Assembly (NCBI RefSeq): GCF_040869045.1
Contig: NC_090319.1
Coordinates: 358,997,739-359,061,738 of the forward strand
Source of the DNA: Eurosta solidaginis
Taxonomy: Eukaryota; Arthropoda; Insecta; Diptera; Tephritidae
DNA length: 64,000 nucleotides
Direction of reading: 5' to 3'
A program made the position numbers and the translations under genes. Every line of letters begins with the position of its first letter. The stretch's first letter is position 1. Shown piece after piece: positions 33,005-43,930 of this stretch. The notes under the pieces were generated by a model. It worked only from the letters and a program-made list of their open reading frames with translations. It did not search any database and had not been told where the DNA came from.

Positions 33005-33785
33005 TTTAGCTTAGCGAGAAAAGATTCAGCACATTTGCGCCTTGGTAACCACGCCACTGTTGGCAGCCATACATATTTTCGAAATATGTAGTTAAAGACT
33101 TCGTTAATCTGGGAACCAGCATTAACACAAACAACAACATTAGCTCTGAAATCCAGCGAAGAATCTTACTTACTTACTTAGTTGGGGCTTAATCGTTTAA
33201 ACGGTTATGACAATCCAACAGCCACGCCAGTCGCTTCTTTGCTCTGCTAACTGACACGCAAAAATGGTCGCACCAACGAAACTTAAAACGTTTTCCACCT
33301 GATCCTTTCAGCACAGTGAAGAATCACTTTTGCCAATAAATTCCACTTTTGAATAGGTAGACAATCGAAAAGTAAAGGCCTGTCTCGGCAAATGAAAATC
33401 ATGCTCTACGAGTCACTTATCGTACCCGTCCTGCTATATGGTACAGAAGCATAGACCATGACAACATGGAGTACTCGAAAGGAAAGTTCTTCGAAAGATT
33501 AACGGACCTCTACGCAATGGCGACGGCGAGTACCGAAAAAAATTTACAGATGAGCGCTGGCTGAGCCATGTTAGGCGAACGAAATATGATGCTCGGCTAA
33601 GAAAGTATTTTTATAAGAATCTGCCTATGGAGGCAGAGGTAGAGGGCCGCCCCCACTCCGCTGGAAGGATCAGGTAGAACGCGACTTAAATTTTCTTCTT
33701 TTGACCAATTGGCTCAATTCAAAGAAGACGCGACTGGCGCGTGCATTGGACGGCCATAACCATCTAAACGGTTAAGTAAGTAAGG
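33005..33785 (+). mobile_element. RTE-like LINE 3' fragment, split by another copy of its own family
   Basis: Plus-strand text follows the main LINE in order: TTGCGCCTTGGTAACCACGC, 'GACTTCGTTAATCTGGGAAC', then after an interruption ATCACTTTTGCCAATAAATT, CGTACCCGTCCTGCTATATG, CGAAAGGAAAGTTCTTCGAA, and the 3' end ATAACCATCTAAACGGTTAA with tail GTAAGTAAG. Deletions remove the LYELYADINIVQRIKTRRL coding segment. Interrupted at 33166-33317. Not coding. Confidence 0.85.
33166..33317 (-). mobile_element. 152-bp LINE 3' end nested in opposite orientation, 8-bp target duplication
   Basis: The segment begins TTACTTACTTAGTTGGGGC and matches the reverse-oriented 3' end of the same RTE-like family (compare 11870-12005). 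It is flanked by perfect GAAGAATC at 33158-33165 and 33318-33325, and removing the insert restores the reading ATCCAGCGAAGAATCACTTT of the host copy. A classical 5'-truncated target-primed insertion. Confidence 0.9.
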
Positions 33786-35230
33786 GTGTACTGATATTAA
33801 GAGATTAAAACGATACGGCCCGGCGTTAAAATAGGCAACGTTTTTAGAGTCCTTCTTTGCAAAAAATTTTAAATTCTTTAAGTTTTCAACATAACATACA
33901 TATGTACATACATAACTTCGTTTATTTTGAGTAAAATCTCGTAATGTGTCAAAGAACAAGCAAATACAAACCGAAAAAGGAATTTAACTTAAAAATTTCT
34001 GCAATACGACTTTCCGTGCCGAGGGGGTGCTTGAAGTGAGATCCAACTTAAAAGAATGTTTCTTGTGTACCCCAGATGTATATGCAGGGAATGTCTGTGT
34101 CTGCAAGTAGTACATAGCTATATTAGCTCCCACTTTACTCTTTTAAATTCTATGAAGTGCTCTTCTGCTCTATGCCACACAGCACACATTACCCAATTGT
34201 CAACGGCAAACTTTCACAATTCCACCTGCATTCCAACAAAATGAAAGTTGTAAAATTTTTTTACTGCTTTGCTTGATTTGAGTATTTGAGCGGTTTACAG
34301 AATGAAAACATACAAATCTAGTGAAACTAAATATGTAGTACATACATTTGCACTTTTCAACTAACTGTACATGAAAAACGAAAAAAAAGTCGTAAGGGAG
34401 TAATGAAAATAAAAATAAAAAATAGTTTTTAAAAATATAACAACCACAAAGTTGCGCGGTATAAATAGAACAAAGGCAGAATATAATAAAATAAAATAAC
34501 ATTTGTGCTAACGAGGCTAAAACGGAAGTTGAAGTGTTGGAAATGACTTGAACATAAAGAGGGACTTACGAAGGTTCGATTAACTAAAAGGAAAGAAGTA
34601 ATACTTACATGTAAGTGAGGTAAAGGGATCCTTCAAAGAAACAATCATTTTGATTTTCAACATCACATAAAAAAGTCCCCCGCTTCACTACTATAATCAG
34701 AAATCTCAAGAATTTTTTATAATGACTATGGCTAAAATATTAAAACCAATATTTTTCAGCACTCCCCCAGCAGCAAAATAAGCTAACTACAAACTGATTA
34801 GAAATGGGCTTTCAAAAAACAAAAGTGCGCCATTGTCTGTTTATTTGATTTAAAAAAAGCTAACAAGTAACTATTGTATGGTAATGAGCGAAAAATAGTT
34901 AGAGCTGGCTATTTCTGCATTACTTGTCAACTAACTAGTAGTTAACTTACTGTTGAGTGTTATAAATATGTAACTGCTGTGTTTATTAAAAACAAAATCC
35001 CGATCAGCGTCATACAAATAAAAGGCGACACACAATTTTTAAAATTGCATGTGTTACTACCAGATCCAGCAGATATTGCTATTTTCCTTGTCTCTTTCCT
35101 TTCCTCTACGACTCCTTATGCTTCTAGACCTTCAGTTTCACTTAACCACCCTATTTTTATTCCTTTTATTTTCTCTATTCTATTTATCTTTTGTATCTAT
35201 TCCATTTCCTATTCCAATATCTATTTATAT
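33786..35230. other. No gene seen
   Basis: AT-rich DNA with no recognised product or repeat. Frames of 60-100 residues here overlap on opposite strands and show no motifs. Confidence 0.4.
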
Positions 35231-35234
35231 TCCT

Positions 35235-35450
35235 AGTCCTTTTCCCATTTTATTTCATTTCATTTATTCCTATTACTATTACTATTCCTATTCCTATTCC
35301 TATACTTATTCCTATTCCTATTCCTATTCTTATTCCTATTCCTATTCCTATTCCTATTCCTATTCCTATTCCTATTCCTATTCCTATTCCTATTCCTATT
35401 CATATTCCTATTCCTATTCCTATTCCTATTCCTATCCCTAATCTGATTTC
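35235..35450 (+). repeat. (CCTATT)n microsatellite
   Basis: Near-perfect 6-bp repeats CCTATT, densest at 35283-35440. The long SYSYSYSY and IPIPIPIP open frames here are translations of the microsatellite. Confidence 0.95.
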
Positions 35451-35457
35451 ATAACCG

Positions 35458-35615
35458 TGTTCTGATAAGAATACCTTTTTACCCGGAGCATCATCATTCA
35501 GTTGCATAACAAGGCCTTGCCAGCATAGACCCGTATTTTAATTCGCAACAGTATGTTGATATCTATGTAAAGCTTGTACAGCTTATCACTAAATCTACTT
35601 CAGTACCCGCCGACG
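35458..35615 (-). mobile_element. RTE-like LINE fragment
   Basis: 'CCCGGAGCATCATCATTCAG' TTGCATAACA, CGTATTTTAATTCGCAACAG and CTTGTACAGCTTATCACTAA match 12060-12200 of the main copy. It stops at 35615 exactly where the Transib-like candidate begins. Confidence 0.8.
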
Positions 35616-36058
35616 CACATAGAGGTATTTGAGCAATCTGGGCGGCCACAATTATTTTTTGGCTTTAAATAGTTTAATTATGTTACTCATGGTGATTTCA
35701 GTTATATTTAACTATTTATCTTATTTTATTATATATACAGTGGTCCAAAAAGTCTACGGACATTCTAGAATAATAATTCATTCTAGTATAATAATGTACA
35801 ACTTACAAGCAGATCGCACGTTTCGCTGAGTTTTGGCATTTAATTTTATATGCATGGCATCGAGAATTCTAACACAATTTATTGAGTAATTATCAAATAA
35901 ATTTAAGCCTGCGGAAAAATAGTGTATTTCTATACATGGCTTACGTGTGCGGTATTACCAGACTAGTAAATAATCAGTACTAAAGCTAAGACTCGTATCC
36001 CAATTTGATACACTGTTATTTGTAACAGAAATCCAGTCGCATGGTTAGTTATCAATCT

Positions 36059-36241
36059 TTAGGATTCATCATCAGAGGGTATGTAGGGCAGATCATGGTC
36101 ACTACATTGAAGCATGGAAATGGTTTCCTTTGCAAAAGTTTGTGATGTTTTCCTTCTTTTTGGCCTCACTGTCACTACATTGAAGCATGGCAATGGTTTC
36201 TTTTGCAAAAGTTTGCGATGTTTTCCTTCTTTTTGGCCCAT
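36059..36241 (-). other. 71-bp direct duplication with a short acidic-ended frame
   Basis: Two near-identical ~71-bp units centred on TTTGCAAAAGTTTG (36099-36170 and 36171-36240). The minus frame across them ends CSDHDLPYIPSDDES-stop, and the repeated part reads RPKRRKTSQTFAKE-like. It could be the tail of a DNA-transposon protein, possibly of the surrounding element, but I cannot identify it. Confidence 0.3.
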
Positions 36242-37353
36242 AATTTAGAAGTAACCTGTAAACATTATAAAAAATTATATATTAAAAAACATTAAACAAT
36301 TAAAAAAATCTTAATACAGCTATATACAGAACATACAAAAAAATGTTAGTCATCGATTGCACTTTTTGGGGTACATTGGCCAAATAAATCTAGGATTCGG
36401 TATCAGCACATTGATTCACCAAACAAACGTGAGATTTACTTCTAAACTGAGTTTCATAAAAATCAGACATCTATTAATATAACCGCCCACAAAAGTACGG
36501 GGCGTGGCACGGTACCAATCGTCACCATATTGCATATATATTATTTTTATGCTACAACAAGATCACGCCCTGAATTTCAACAAAATTGGAGTATGTATAC
36601 TATTTTTTATTGCTCACCCTATGGAGATGGCACCACTGTGCAACGCTCAAAATTAGCAATTTTTTTCAAAAAGCGGGAATAAGCGGCACAAATCTTTCCA
36701 CTGTTTTTATTAACAAAACACAGGCTTTCTAAAAAAATTGGAATCAATGTGGGGCAAAGCGGGCACCAAAACAAAAACCTTTTGGAAAAAAAAACAAGTA
36801 AGGACGGGACTTTGCCGAAGACTTCATACCTTTCATGAATGGGGCTGAACAATAATTTTATCCCGTTCGTAATCTCCAAATAATCGGATGTATAAGATAA
36901 GAAATATATAATGAACAGATGTACATACCTAAACGATTTTTAAGATAAATATAAAATAAAAAATAGGTAGGTACTTTGTGTGAGGATGCAAGGTTTCAGG
37001 TTTTTTGTGGTCTGCATGTAAAAACTATGACTACGAATCACGTATTTCAACAATATATGACGTAAACGTAACTATTTGATGAAATTTGATGAATTTTGAA
37101 GCTTCTAGCCGTAAAAAAGGGGCAAAATGACAGTTTATATGGGGCATATAATATATATACCACCGATCTCTATGATTTTTTCAGACAACAATATAAGCTA
37201 TATACGTAAGCATTTGGTGAAATTTGAAGCTTCTAGCTGTTAAAATGGGGCAGAAATTGCGCAAAGTTTCTTATCTGAACAATCGGTTGTATGAGATATA
37301 TACTATGATACCACCGATCTCTATGATTTTTTCAGACAACAATATATGCTATA

Positions 37354-37717
37354 GGCGGCCACCGTGGTGTGATGGTAGCGTGCTCCGCCTATCACACCGT
37401 ATGCCCTGGGTTCAACTCCCGGGCAAAGCAACATCAAAATTTTAGAAATAAGATTTTTCAATTAGAAGAAAATTTTTCTAAGCGGGGTCGCCCCTCGGCA
37501 GTGTCTGGCAAGCGCTCCGATTGTATTTCTGCCATGAAAAGCTCTCAGTGAAAACTCATCTGCCTTGCAGATGCCTTTCGGAGTCGGCATAAAACATGTA
37601 GGTCCCGTCCGGCCAATTTGAGGGGAAAAATCAAGAGGAGCACGACGCAAATTGGAAGAGAAGCTCGGCCTTAGATCTCTTCGGAGGTTATCGCGCCTTA
37701 CATTTATTTTTTTTATT
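37354..37717 (+). mobile_element. tRNA-derived SINE, second full-length copy, 12-bp target duplication
   Basis: 364 bp, flanked by perfect ATATATGCTATA (37342-37353 and 37718-37729). A box TGGTGTGATGG (37365-37375) and B box GGTTCAACTCC (37409-37419) are better preserved than in the copy at 2487. The 3' part (TCGGCCTTAGATCTCTTCGG, then TTATCGCGCCTTACATTTA) is nearly identical between copies. Frames within are shadows. Confidence 0.92.
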
Positions 37718-37814
37718 ATATATGCTATATACGTAAGAATTTGATGACATTTGAAGCTTCTAGCTGCTAAAATGGACTGAAATTGCAAAAAAAAATGTAT
37801 ATATACTATATATA

Positions 37815-38948
37815 TGGGGTTTCCACCTCATTACGACCAATTTTGAACCCGAGCCCTTTAGAATTGGCTGAAAGTTTTTCTTCTTTTTCTAGCTTACGAA
37901 AGACGTTTTCAGAAGTTTTTCAAATTTTTTCATCCAACTCAAAAAAAGTTATGAATTTTTAAAAAAACACTGTTTTTGTTTTCAAAATGCTATAACTTTT
38001 TCAAAAATTGACCGTTTGGATCTTGGGATCTTTTTTTTTTTTTTAAATGTGTTTTTAAATGTACTTTTCGGAAAAAGTTCAAAAAAATAAATAAATATTT
38101 TTTTTTGTACTTTTTAAGTTTTTCTAGATTTTTCGAATTTCGCCCTTTTTTTTTCTCATAAAAGACTTCAATCAATTCTGCAATCAGCCCCACTAACCCC
38201 GGAGTTGGCCGAGAATTTTTGTTTTATTTAATTGAAAAAAAAAAACCTTTAAATTTTTTTTTGCATTTTTTCCGTAAAGTACATTTAAAAACATATTTTT
38301 AGAAAAAAAATGATCCCAAACGGTCAATTTTTGAAAAAGTTATAGCATTTTGAAAAAAAACACCGTTTTTTTTCAAAATATTTAAAACTTATTTTGAGTT
38401 GGAAAACGGGGTTTTTTTAAAATGCTATAATTTTTTCAAAAATTGACCGTTTGGCATAATTTTTTTTTTTTTTTAAATAGGTTTTTAAATGTACTTTTCG
38501 GAAAAAATAAAAAAAAATTTTAAAGTTTTTTTTTTTCAAGTAAATAAAAAAAAAAATAAAATTCTCGGCCCACTCCGGGATTAGTGGGGATGATTGCAGA
38601 ATTGATTGAAGTTTTTTATGAGAAAAAAAGGGCGAAATTCGAAAAAACTCGAAAAACTGAAAAATTATAAAAAAAAACTTTAATAATTTTTTTGAATTTT
38701 TTCTGAAAAGTACATTTAAAAACAAATTTAAAAAAAGGTTCCCAAACGGTCAATTTTTGAAAAAGTTATAGCATTTTGAAAACAAAAACGGTGTTTTTTT
38801 AAAAATTCATAACTTTTTTTGAGTTGGATGAAAAATTTTGAAAAACTTCTGAAAAACGTCTTTCGTAAGCTAGAAAAAGAAGAAAAACTTTCAGCCACTT
38901 CTAAAGGGGTCGGGTTCAAAATTGGTCGAAATGGGATGGAATACCCCA
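37815..38948. mobile_element. Large fold-back element with nested internal palindromes
   Basis: TGGGGTTTCCACCTCATTAC... at 37815 is mirrored by ...GGAATACCCCA ending 38948; the arms match for about 215 bp, with CCAATTTTGAACCCG and GCTGAAAGTTTTTCTTC in each. Further inverted blocks around CAATTTTTGAAAAAGTTATA lie at about 37990-38016, 38323-38350, 38424-38456 and 38748-38780, so the interior is itself palindromic. Flanked by TATA on both sides (TA duplication possible). No coding capacity; the frames rich in F/K are low-complexity. Confidence 0.85.
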
Positions 38949-39862
38949 TATACACTCTATATAGCATCATATATATATTATATATATCACCGATATCTTT
39001 GATTTTTTCACATAATAATATATGCTATATACGTAAGCATTTAGTGAAATTTGAAGCTTATTATACCTGTTAAAATGGGGTAGAAATTGCGAAAAGTTTC
39101 TTATCTGAACAATCGGTTGTATGAGATATATACTATATATACCACCGTCCCTATGATTTTTTCAGACAACAATATATGCTATATACGTAAGCGCTCGTTG
39201 AAATTTGAAGCCTCTAGCTCTTAAAATAGGTCAGTAATTATGAAAAGTTTCTTATCTGAACAATCGGTTGTGGGGATATATACTATATATACGACCGATC
39301 TCATCTATTTTTTCAGACAACAATATGTGCAATATACGAAAGTATATGGTGAAGTTTGAAGCTTCAATCTGATAAATTGAGGAAGATATAACAAAAATCT
39401 TCTATTTCTGAAAAATCGGTTGTATGGAGGATATATGCTATAGTGGTCCGATCCGGCCGGTTCCGGCAAATGTCGCTCATCAAATTTTATCAAGATATCT
39501 CAAAAATTGAGGGACTAGTTTGCATACAAACATACAGACGGACATGGCTAAATCAACTCAGCTCTTCATCATGATTTTTTCGGTATACTTAATGGTGGGT
39601 CTATCTATTTTCCTATAAGGACTTACAATTTTGGGATTCATGACGAAATTAATATACCATTTCGTTTTCATGAAAGGTATAAAAATTGGGAAAAAATTTT
39701 GCCCCAATACATCACTTTTTATAAATTGTGTTACGAAGGCGTTAAGGCTATATTAATCTTAAAATACATAAATATTATACACACTTACCTGTTTCATAAG
39801 AATCCATGGCTTCTTTTTTATAAATTTCACTGAAACCCGTAAAAATATCAATTGAAAATGAA

Positions 39863-39988
39863 TATGTGACCCGGTCTATGAAAAGGTGGCTTATGACTCC
39901 AAAAAAAAAAAACAACAGCTGTTAACAGCTGCTTCTCGCAATTTCTGTTTTGAGTCATAAGTCACCTTTTCATAGACCGGGTCACATA
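39863..39988. mobile_element. Small MITE with ~40-bp inverted repeats
   Basis: TATGTGACCCGGTCTATGAA at 39863 and TTCATAGACCGGGTCACATA ending 39988, inverted for about 40 bp with few mismatches, separated by an A-run and a palindromic ACAGCTGTTAACAGCTG. Length about 126 bp. TA on both sides is compatible with a Tc1/mariner-type MITE. Confidence 0.88.
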
Positions 39989-40204
39989 TACTCTAAGAAC
40001 GTGAAAAACTGCCGCAAGATACGCACGAATGGTCCAGCTTTGAGTGGATGTCCACACTAGGCATTTGAATTATGAAAATAAATTATTATTGATTCTAATA
40101 CGCTAGAGTATTGGCCTACTAAAAATATTTTTTTTTTATTTGCTGCGTTTTGAAAAATTGATTTTTGGCCACCCAGATTGCTCAAATACCTCTATGTGCG
40201 ACGT

Positions 40205-41330
40205 CAACCAGTTAGCTGGATTTCCAGGCTTTAGTAAAGGAATTCTCCTTGCAATTTTCGTTGTTCTGGAATGGCAAAGGACTTCGAAACAAAAATTGAA
40301 AACATGCGTCAGGTAGCTTACTCTCTCAAGGTGTTCGTTTAAGCACTGGCACGTATCGGTCTATTGACTTGGAAGGCTTCACTTTTATAATGGCTTCTTT
40401 AACGTAGGGTGATGGTAATATGCGGCACGTTGTGCTTGTGTTCATGTGCCCGCTTATTTGCACGACGTCTAGCCTTGTCTACTGAACTATGCATCGCAAA
40501 TTGCCGGAAGAAAGAGCTCGTACATTTCTTCGCGCCCTACAGTCTCTTATCGACAAAGGCATTGTAATTTGTCGGGTTAGACAATGATTTGACGGTTGAC
40601 CACAATTTACCGATTCCCGCAGGGAGGTTACAGTTCATTAGATGCTCTTCCCATTTGACACGTTTGTATTCTTTTACCAGCCGCATGATAATCAAGTTGA
40701 GACTCCTAATGTAAAGATCTGCAGGTTGCAGGGAAATATGGTATGCTTTCCGGTTTTATACCGGTCGTGATGTAGCGTGCCTATGCCGAAGTGACGACTT
40801 TGTAGAATACGAACTGGCTTTGGCAGACACCATTTAGATTGGGGAGTGCAGCGAAAGATTGATTTGTGAATGTTTTGTGATCTTCCCAATTTGCTTTTTT
40901 GAGATTAATGAAAGTCCGTCGAAGTGAAAGAATTTCCTGATTGCGATATTGAGAGGAGTATGGGTAGGTGATCAGATGCTAAGGTAAGAATCGAATACTA
41001 TTTAACGCAGTTTTAAACCCTTGCGAGCTGTGACAGTTCCCTGCTTTCGAGTGAGAGCATCGTCATTTACCGTGAAGAGAGTCGTACTGTCTATTTGCAT
41101 TGCTAGTTCCTTGTCTCTGTTGTCGGCTGTCAGGCTAGAATGCCAGAGATCTTGGTTTGCGCTAGAATCGATAAGAATAAATACAGTTTTCAGAGTACTG
41201 ATATCAGGGCGGTAGGTGACGAGAGGGATATTGATGTTTATTACTTCTAGGTTAACATCACCTGACAGGACAGTTATATGACGACAAGGCAGTCACTCTG
41301 CGGTTTAGAGATTGGTGGACATGCTTTGAT
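40205..41330 (-). pseudogene. LINE endonuclease and linker remnant (jockey-like)
   Basis: Minus strand from high to low: near 41200-41060 NQDLWHSSLTADNRDKELA then IDSTTLFTVNDDALTRK, the second half of the LINE endonuclease; near 40985-40940 LTLASDHLPILLSIS with the catalytic SDH; near 40880 KKANWEDHKTFTNQSF; near 40690-40570 KRVKWEEHLMNCNLPAGIG then KLWSTVKSLSNPTNYNAF, the linker that precedes reverse transcriptase in jockey-type LINEs; then RRANKRAHEHK. Frame changes and stops are frequent. No reverse transcriptase follows, since the sequence ends next to the Transib-like end at 40198. Distinct from the RTE-like family. Confidence 0.83.
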
Positions 41331-42890
41331 AAATTTAGACTTTGTCGTTTGTGCTGTTCAACTTTTGCTGGTGTACCTGGTGTTAAAGTTTTTACAGTGG
41401 AAAGAACGCACGTCCACTGATTTTGCAATCATATATAATCTTAGTTGAAATACGGAGCACGTGGTATGAGGGAACAGGAGTTGATGATTGCATCCTAAGC
41501 GAGTGCGTGTGCTGGAAAAAGAGAGGCGAGAAAGGGGCTGGGTGCTCGACATTGTTTCCATATATGTTACGCTGATTTTAGTAATAGATAGATATGAGCG
41601 GCCGTGTGGGCAGATACTGGTGACACCATATACGAAATCACCATCAGCCGCTTCCCTTTTCGATATCTAGACTAAGGCTGTCAATATCGATACGCCAGTT
41701 GAAGAAAATCATACCAAAAGAAGGTCATCAGTATAAATCCTTCTAGTTCCGAACAGCTCGAAAAGGCTCTGCTCAACGTCATTTAAAATTGATAAGAATC
41801 AGACAAGCATTTCTTATGGTTTCAGAACATTTTTTAGTCCATGCGTGTAGAAGTGAACGAAAGAAAACCGGCAAAGAATTTTCGAGAGTAAAATTGAGTT
41901 GCACCAGTGCTCAATGTTAAGAGTTTGCCGCTCAATAAGTTTTTCTATTTGTGCTTTTGTATTGACGAAAAGTTTTTATAAATAAATTATGTTCGCCGCA
42001 TCTTTGGCAGCATTCAACAAGCTCTTACCATTCTCCCCTCTCCTATACTTTGGAAACCAAAAAACTTCAAACTCAGCATTCATGTGAAGCAATTCATGAC
42101 CAAGTTGAAATATTGTTTCCGTGCTCGGTTGGTTCATTAAAGTCCTACACACAAAGTGACTTTACTTTGCTTAAAATCATTTCGACTTTTGTTGTGCACG
42201 ACTTAACGTGGATTTAAAGTTTTTAATCCGCGTTTACAAACTCTTGATGATGCTACGAACACAACAATATCAAAACGAATATTAAATACAAATATTAAAG
42301 CCTGATAGATGAAGTAAGTCTGACATTTTTGGCAGCTGCCAGAGTTAAAATGAAAAAAATGAAGAAGCACGCGGAAGTTCTTGTGTCACTGTGAGGAGTA
42401 ACAATTTAGTGCTCCAAGGCGTATAAGGACAAAAGGCTGAGTAGGCAAGCAAGGAAGAATAAAAGTAAATAATGCAGTAAATATCTTTCGTTCCTGTGGA
42501 AATTCGTAGTTAGAATAAATTATAAAGTGGTAAGTAAGTATGCGCTCAACAAGTGTGATTAAATGCACTTAAAAGCAAACTTTGCCATGGCAGGGCATTA
42601 AATAAATGCAATGAAGTGAAATATTTGAGGAGGAGTAACAGGCCGCAAAAAATTTGAGTATTTTTATATTCAGCGGGACAAAGCTTACATAATGGTATGT
42701 ACATCGTAATGTCATAAGCTAATCCAGATATATATGAAGTTCCATATATCATAATTCTCTCGGAGAAATATATATTTCTTGAATAAGTATAAATACCGTG
42801 AATAAAACTGTTGACCATTTTAAAAAACTAATTTAAATTTTATTAAGCTTTTCAAAGTTAAATACAAATAAAAATGAAATAAAAAATTTT
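41331..42890. other. No gene recognised
   Basis: 1.5 kb without identifiable product or clear repeat. The first part may be further decayed LINE sequence upstream of the endonuclease. Frames of 60-90 residues show no motif. Confidence 0.4.
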
Positions 42891-43930
42891 AAGCACTTCC
42901 TTTATATAAACGGACAAAAATCAGCGAAAAATATCTCCGTGTATATAGACATATCCTTGCTAAACTTTGATTTTTAAATTTTGACATAGAAATTGCAAAA
43001 ATATTTATGAGAAGTAAAAATATAAAAGTGGAGCGCATATTAATTGAATTGGAAAGTTGGTAGGAAAGGAGATATTATTAGTCAATCAATTGCGCTCCAC
43101 CTTTATATTTTTACTTCTCATAAATATTTTTGCAATTTCTATGTCAAAATTTAAAAAGAAAAGTTTAGCAAGGATATGTCTATATACACGGCGACATTTT
43201 TCGCTAATTTTTGTCCATTTATATAAAGGAAGTGCTTGACATTTTTTTATTTTATTTTTATTTTCTCTTTTTCTTACATTTTCTCGGTGTCTTCCTATCT
43301 GTTACTTACATAAAAATCAATCCCAAAATTCCCTCTGTTCCGTTTAAATTTTCTAAATATCTCATTCCGTGCGCCCCCTAGCGAAACTTTTTGTATTGTG
43401 TCATCGGCTGTCATCGACCTCTGAGTTAAGCTCTAAATTTTTTTCCTATAGCTGGCCGAGAAGTTACTTAAAACCGGGTTTCAAATTTCTAAGTTATTAT
43501 CTATTTTTTTCGATCCGTGCGCCACCCACCGGAATTTTTTTATCATGTTTGTACCTCAATGAGGTCCCAAAATTTCCCCCGTTTCGTACGATTTTTTTAA
43601 ATATCTCATCGCGTGCGCCCCCTAGTGGAGCTTTTTGTATCGTGTTATCGGCTGTCATCGATCTCTGAATTAAGTTTGAAATTTCAAGTCTCTACCTCAT
43701 CGAGAAATTACTTAAAGGCTGGTTTGAAAATTTTCAAACGCTTATCTAATTATTTCGATTCGTGCGCCACATAACGGATTTTTTTCCTTTTGTTGCATTG
43801 TCACGGTGTTCTAACCTATGTGTAAAGTTTTACGTTTGTGGAGCTCAATGAGAAGTTACTTAAAATCGGTTGCTAGATTTGTATGAAAAGCGGACAAACA
43901 CTCAACCGACCTAGTATAAAGGAAGTAAAA
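42891..43930. mobile_element. Family D element, shorter copy (palindromic head + satellite)
   Basis: Head: 347-bp palindrome, left arm 42891-43035, right arm 43091-43237, with GCACTTCCTTTATATAAA at the outer end and GTGGAGCGCA/TGCGCTCCAC at the inner ends; arms of about 145 bp match closely. Body: alternating units with GTGCGCC-CC-CTAGCG and GTGCGCCACCCACCGG at about 43368, 43517, 43612 and 43761. End: AACCGACCTAGTATAAAGGAAG near 43930, an inverted echo of the head terminus. No recognisable protein; the 99-residue frame 43369-43668 is a satellite artefact. Confidence 0.75.

Larger units (their letters stand above)
36795..39685 (+). mobile_element. Interspersed repeat family A, long copy with nested insertions
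   Basis: Starts ACAAGTAAGGACGGGACTTT and 'TTCATACCTTTCATGAATGG', ends 'TTTCATGAAAGGTATAAAAA', so TACCTTTCATGAA is inverted at the two ends. The interior is a tandem series of ~150-160-bp units around 'TATATACGTAAGCATTTGGT' (about 37197, 37728, 39008, 39179), each followed by GAAATTTGAAGCTTCTAGC and 'CTTATCTGAACAATCGGTTG'. A GACGGACATGG module near 39536 is shared with family B. Interrupted by a SINE (37354-37717) and by a fold-back element (37815-38948). Confidence 0.82.
35616..40198. mobile_element. Transib-like candidate: 33-bp inverted repeats with CGACG duplication
   Basis: CACATAGAGGTATTTGAGCA (continuing ATCTGGGCGGCCA) at 35616-35648 is mirrored at 40166-40198 with one mismatch over 33 bp. 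The bases directly outside are CGACG on both sides (35611-35615 and 40199-40203). Transib transposons make 5-bp duplications with a CGNCG preference and have ends beginning CAC, so the footprint fits; the heptamer CACATAG is not the usual CACWATG. No transposase is recognised. Much of the 4.6 kb is later insertions: family A with a SINE and a fold-back inside, and a MITE. The left flank is LINE DNA while the right flank only weakly resembles its continuation. Confidence 0.55.

Noticed and set aside
35049..35454. Frames reading SYSYSY and IPIPIP
   Set aside because: Pure (CCTATT)n microsatellite.
35739..36385. Tc1-like end TACAGTGGTCCAAAAAGTC
   Set aside because: It looks like a Tc1/mariner terminus after TA, but no convincing inverted partner was found; the best candidate near 36360-36385 shares only CCAAAAAGT.
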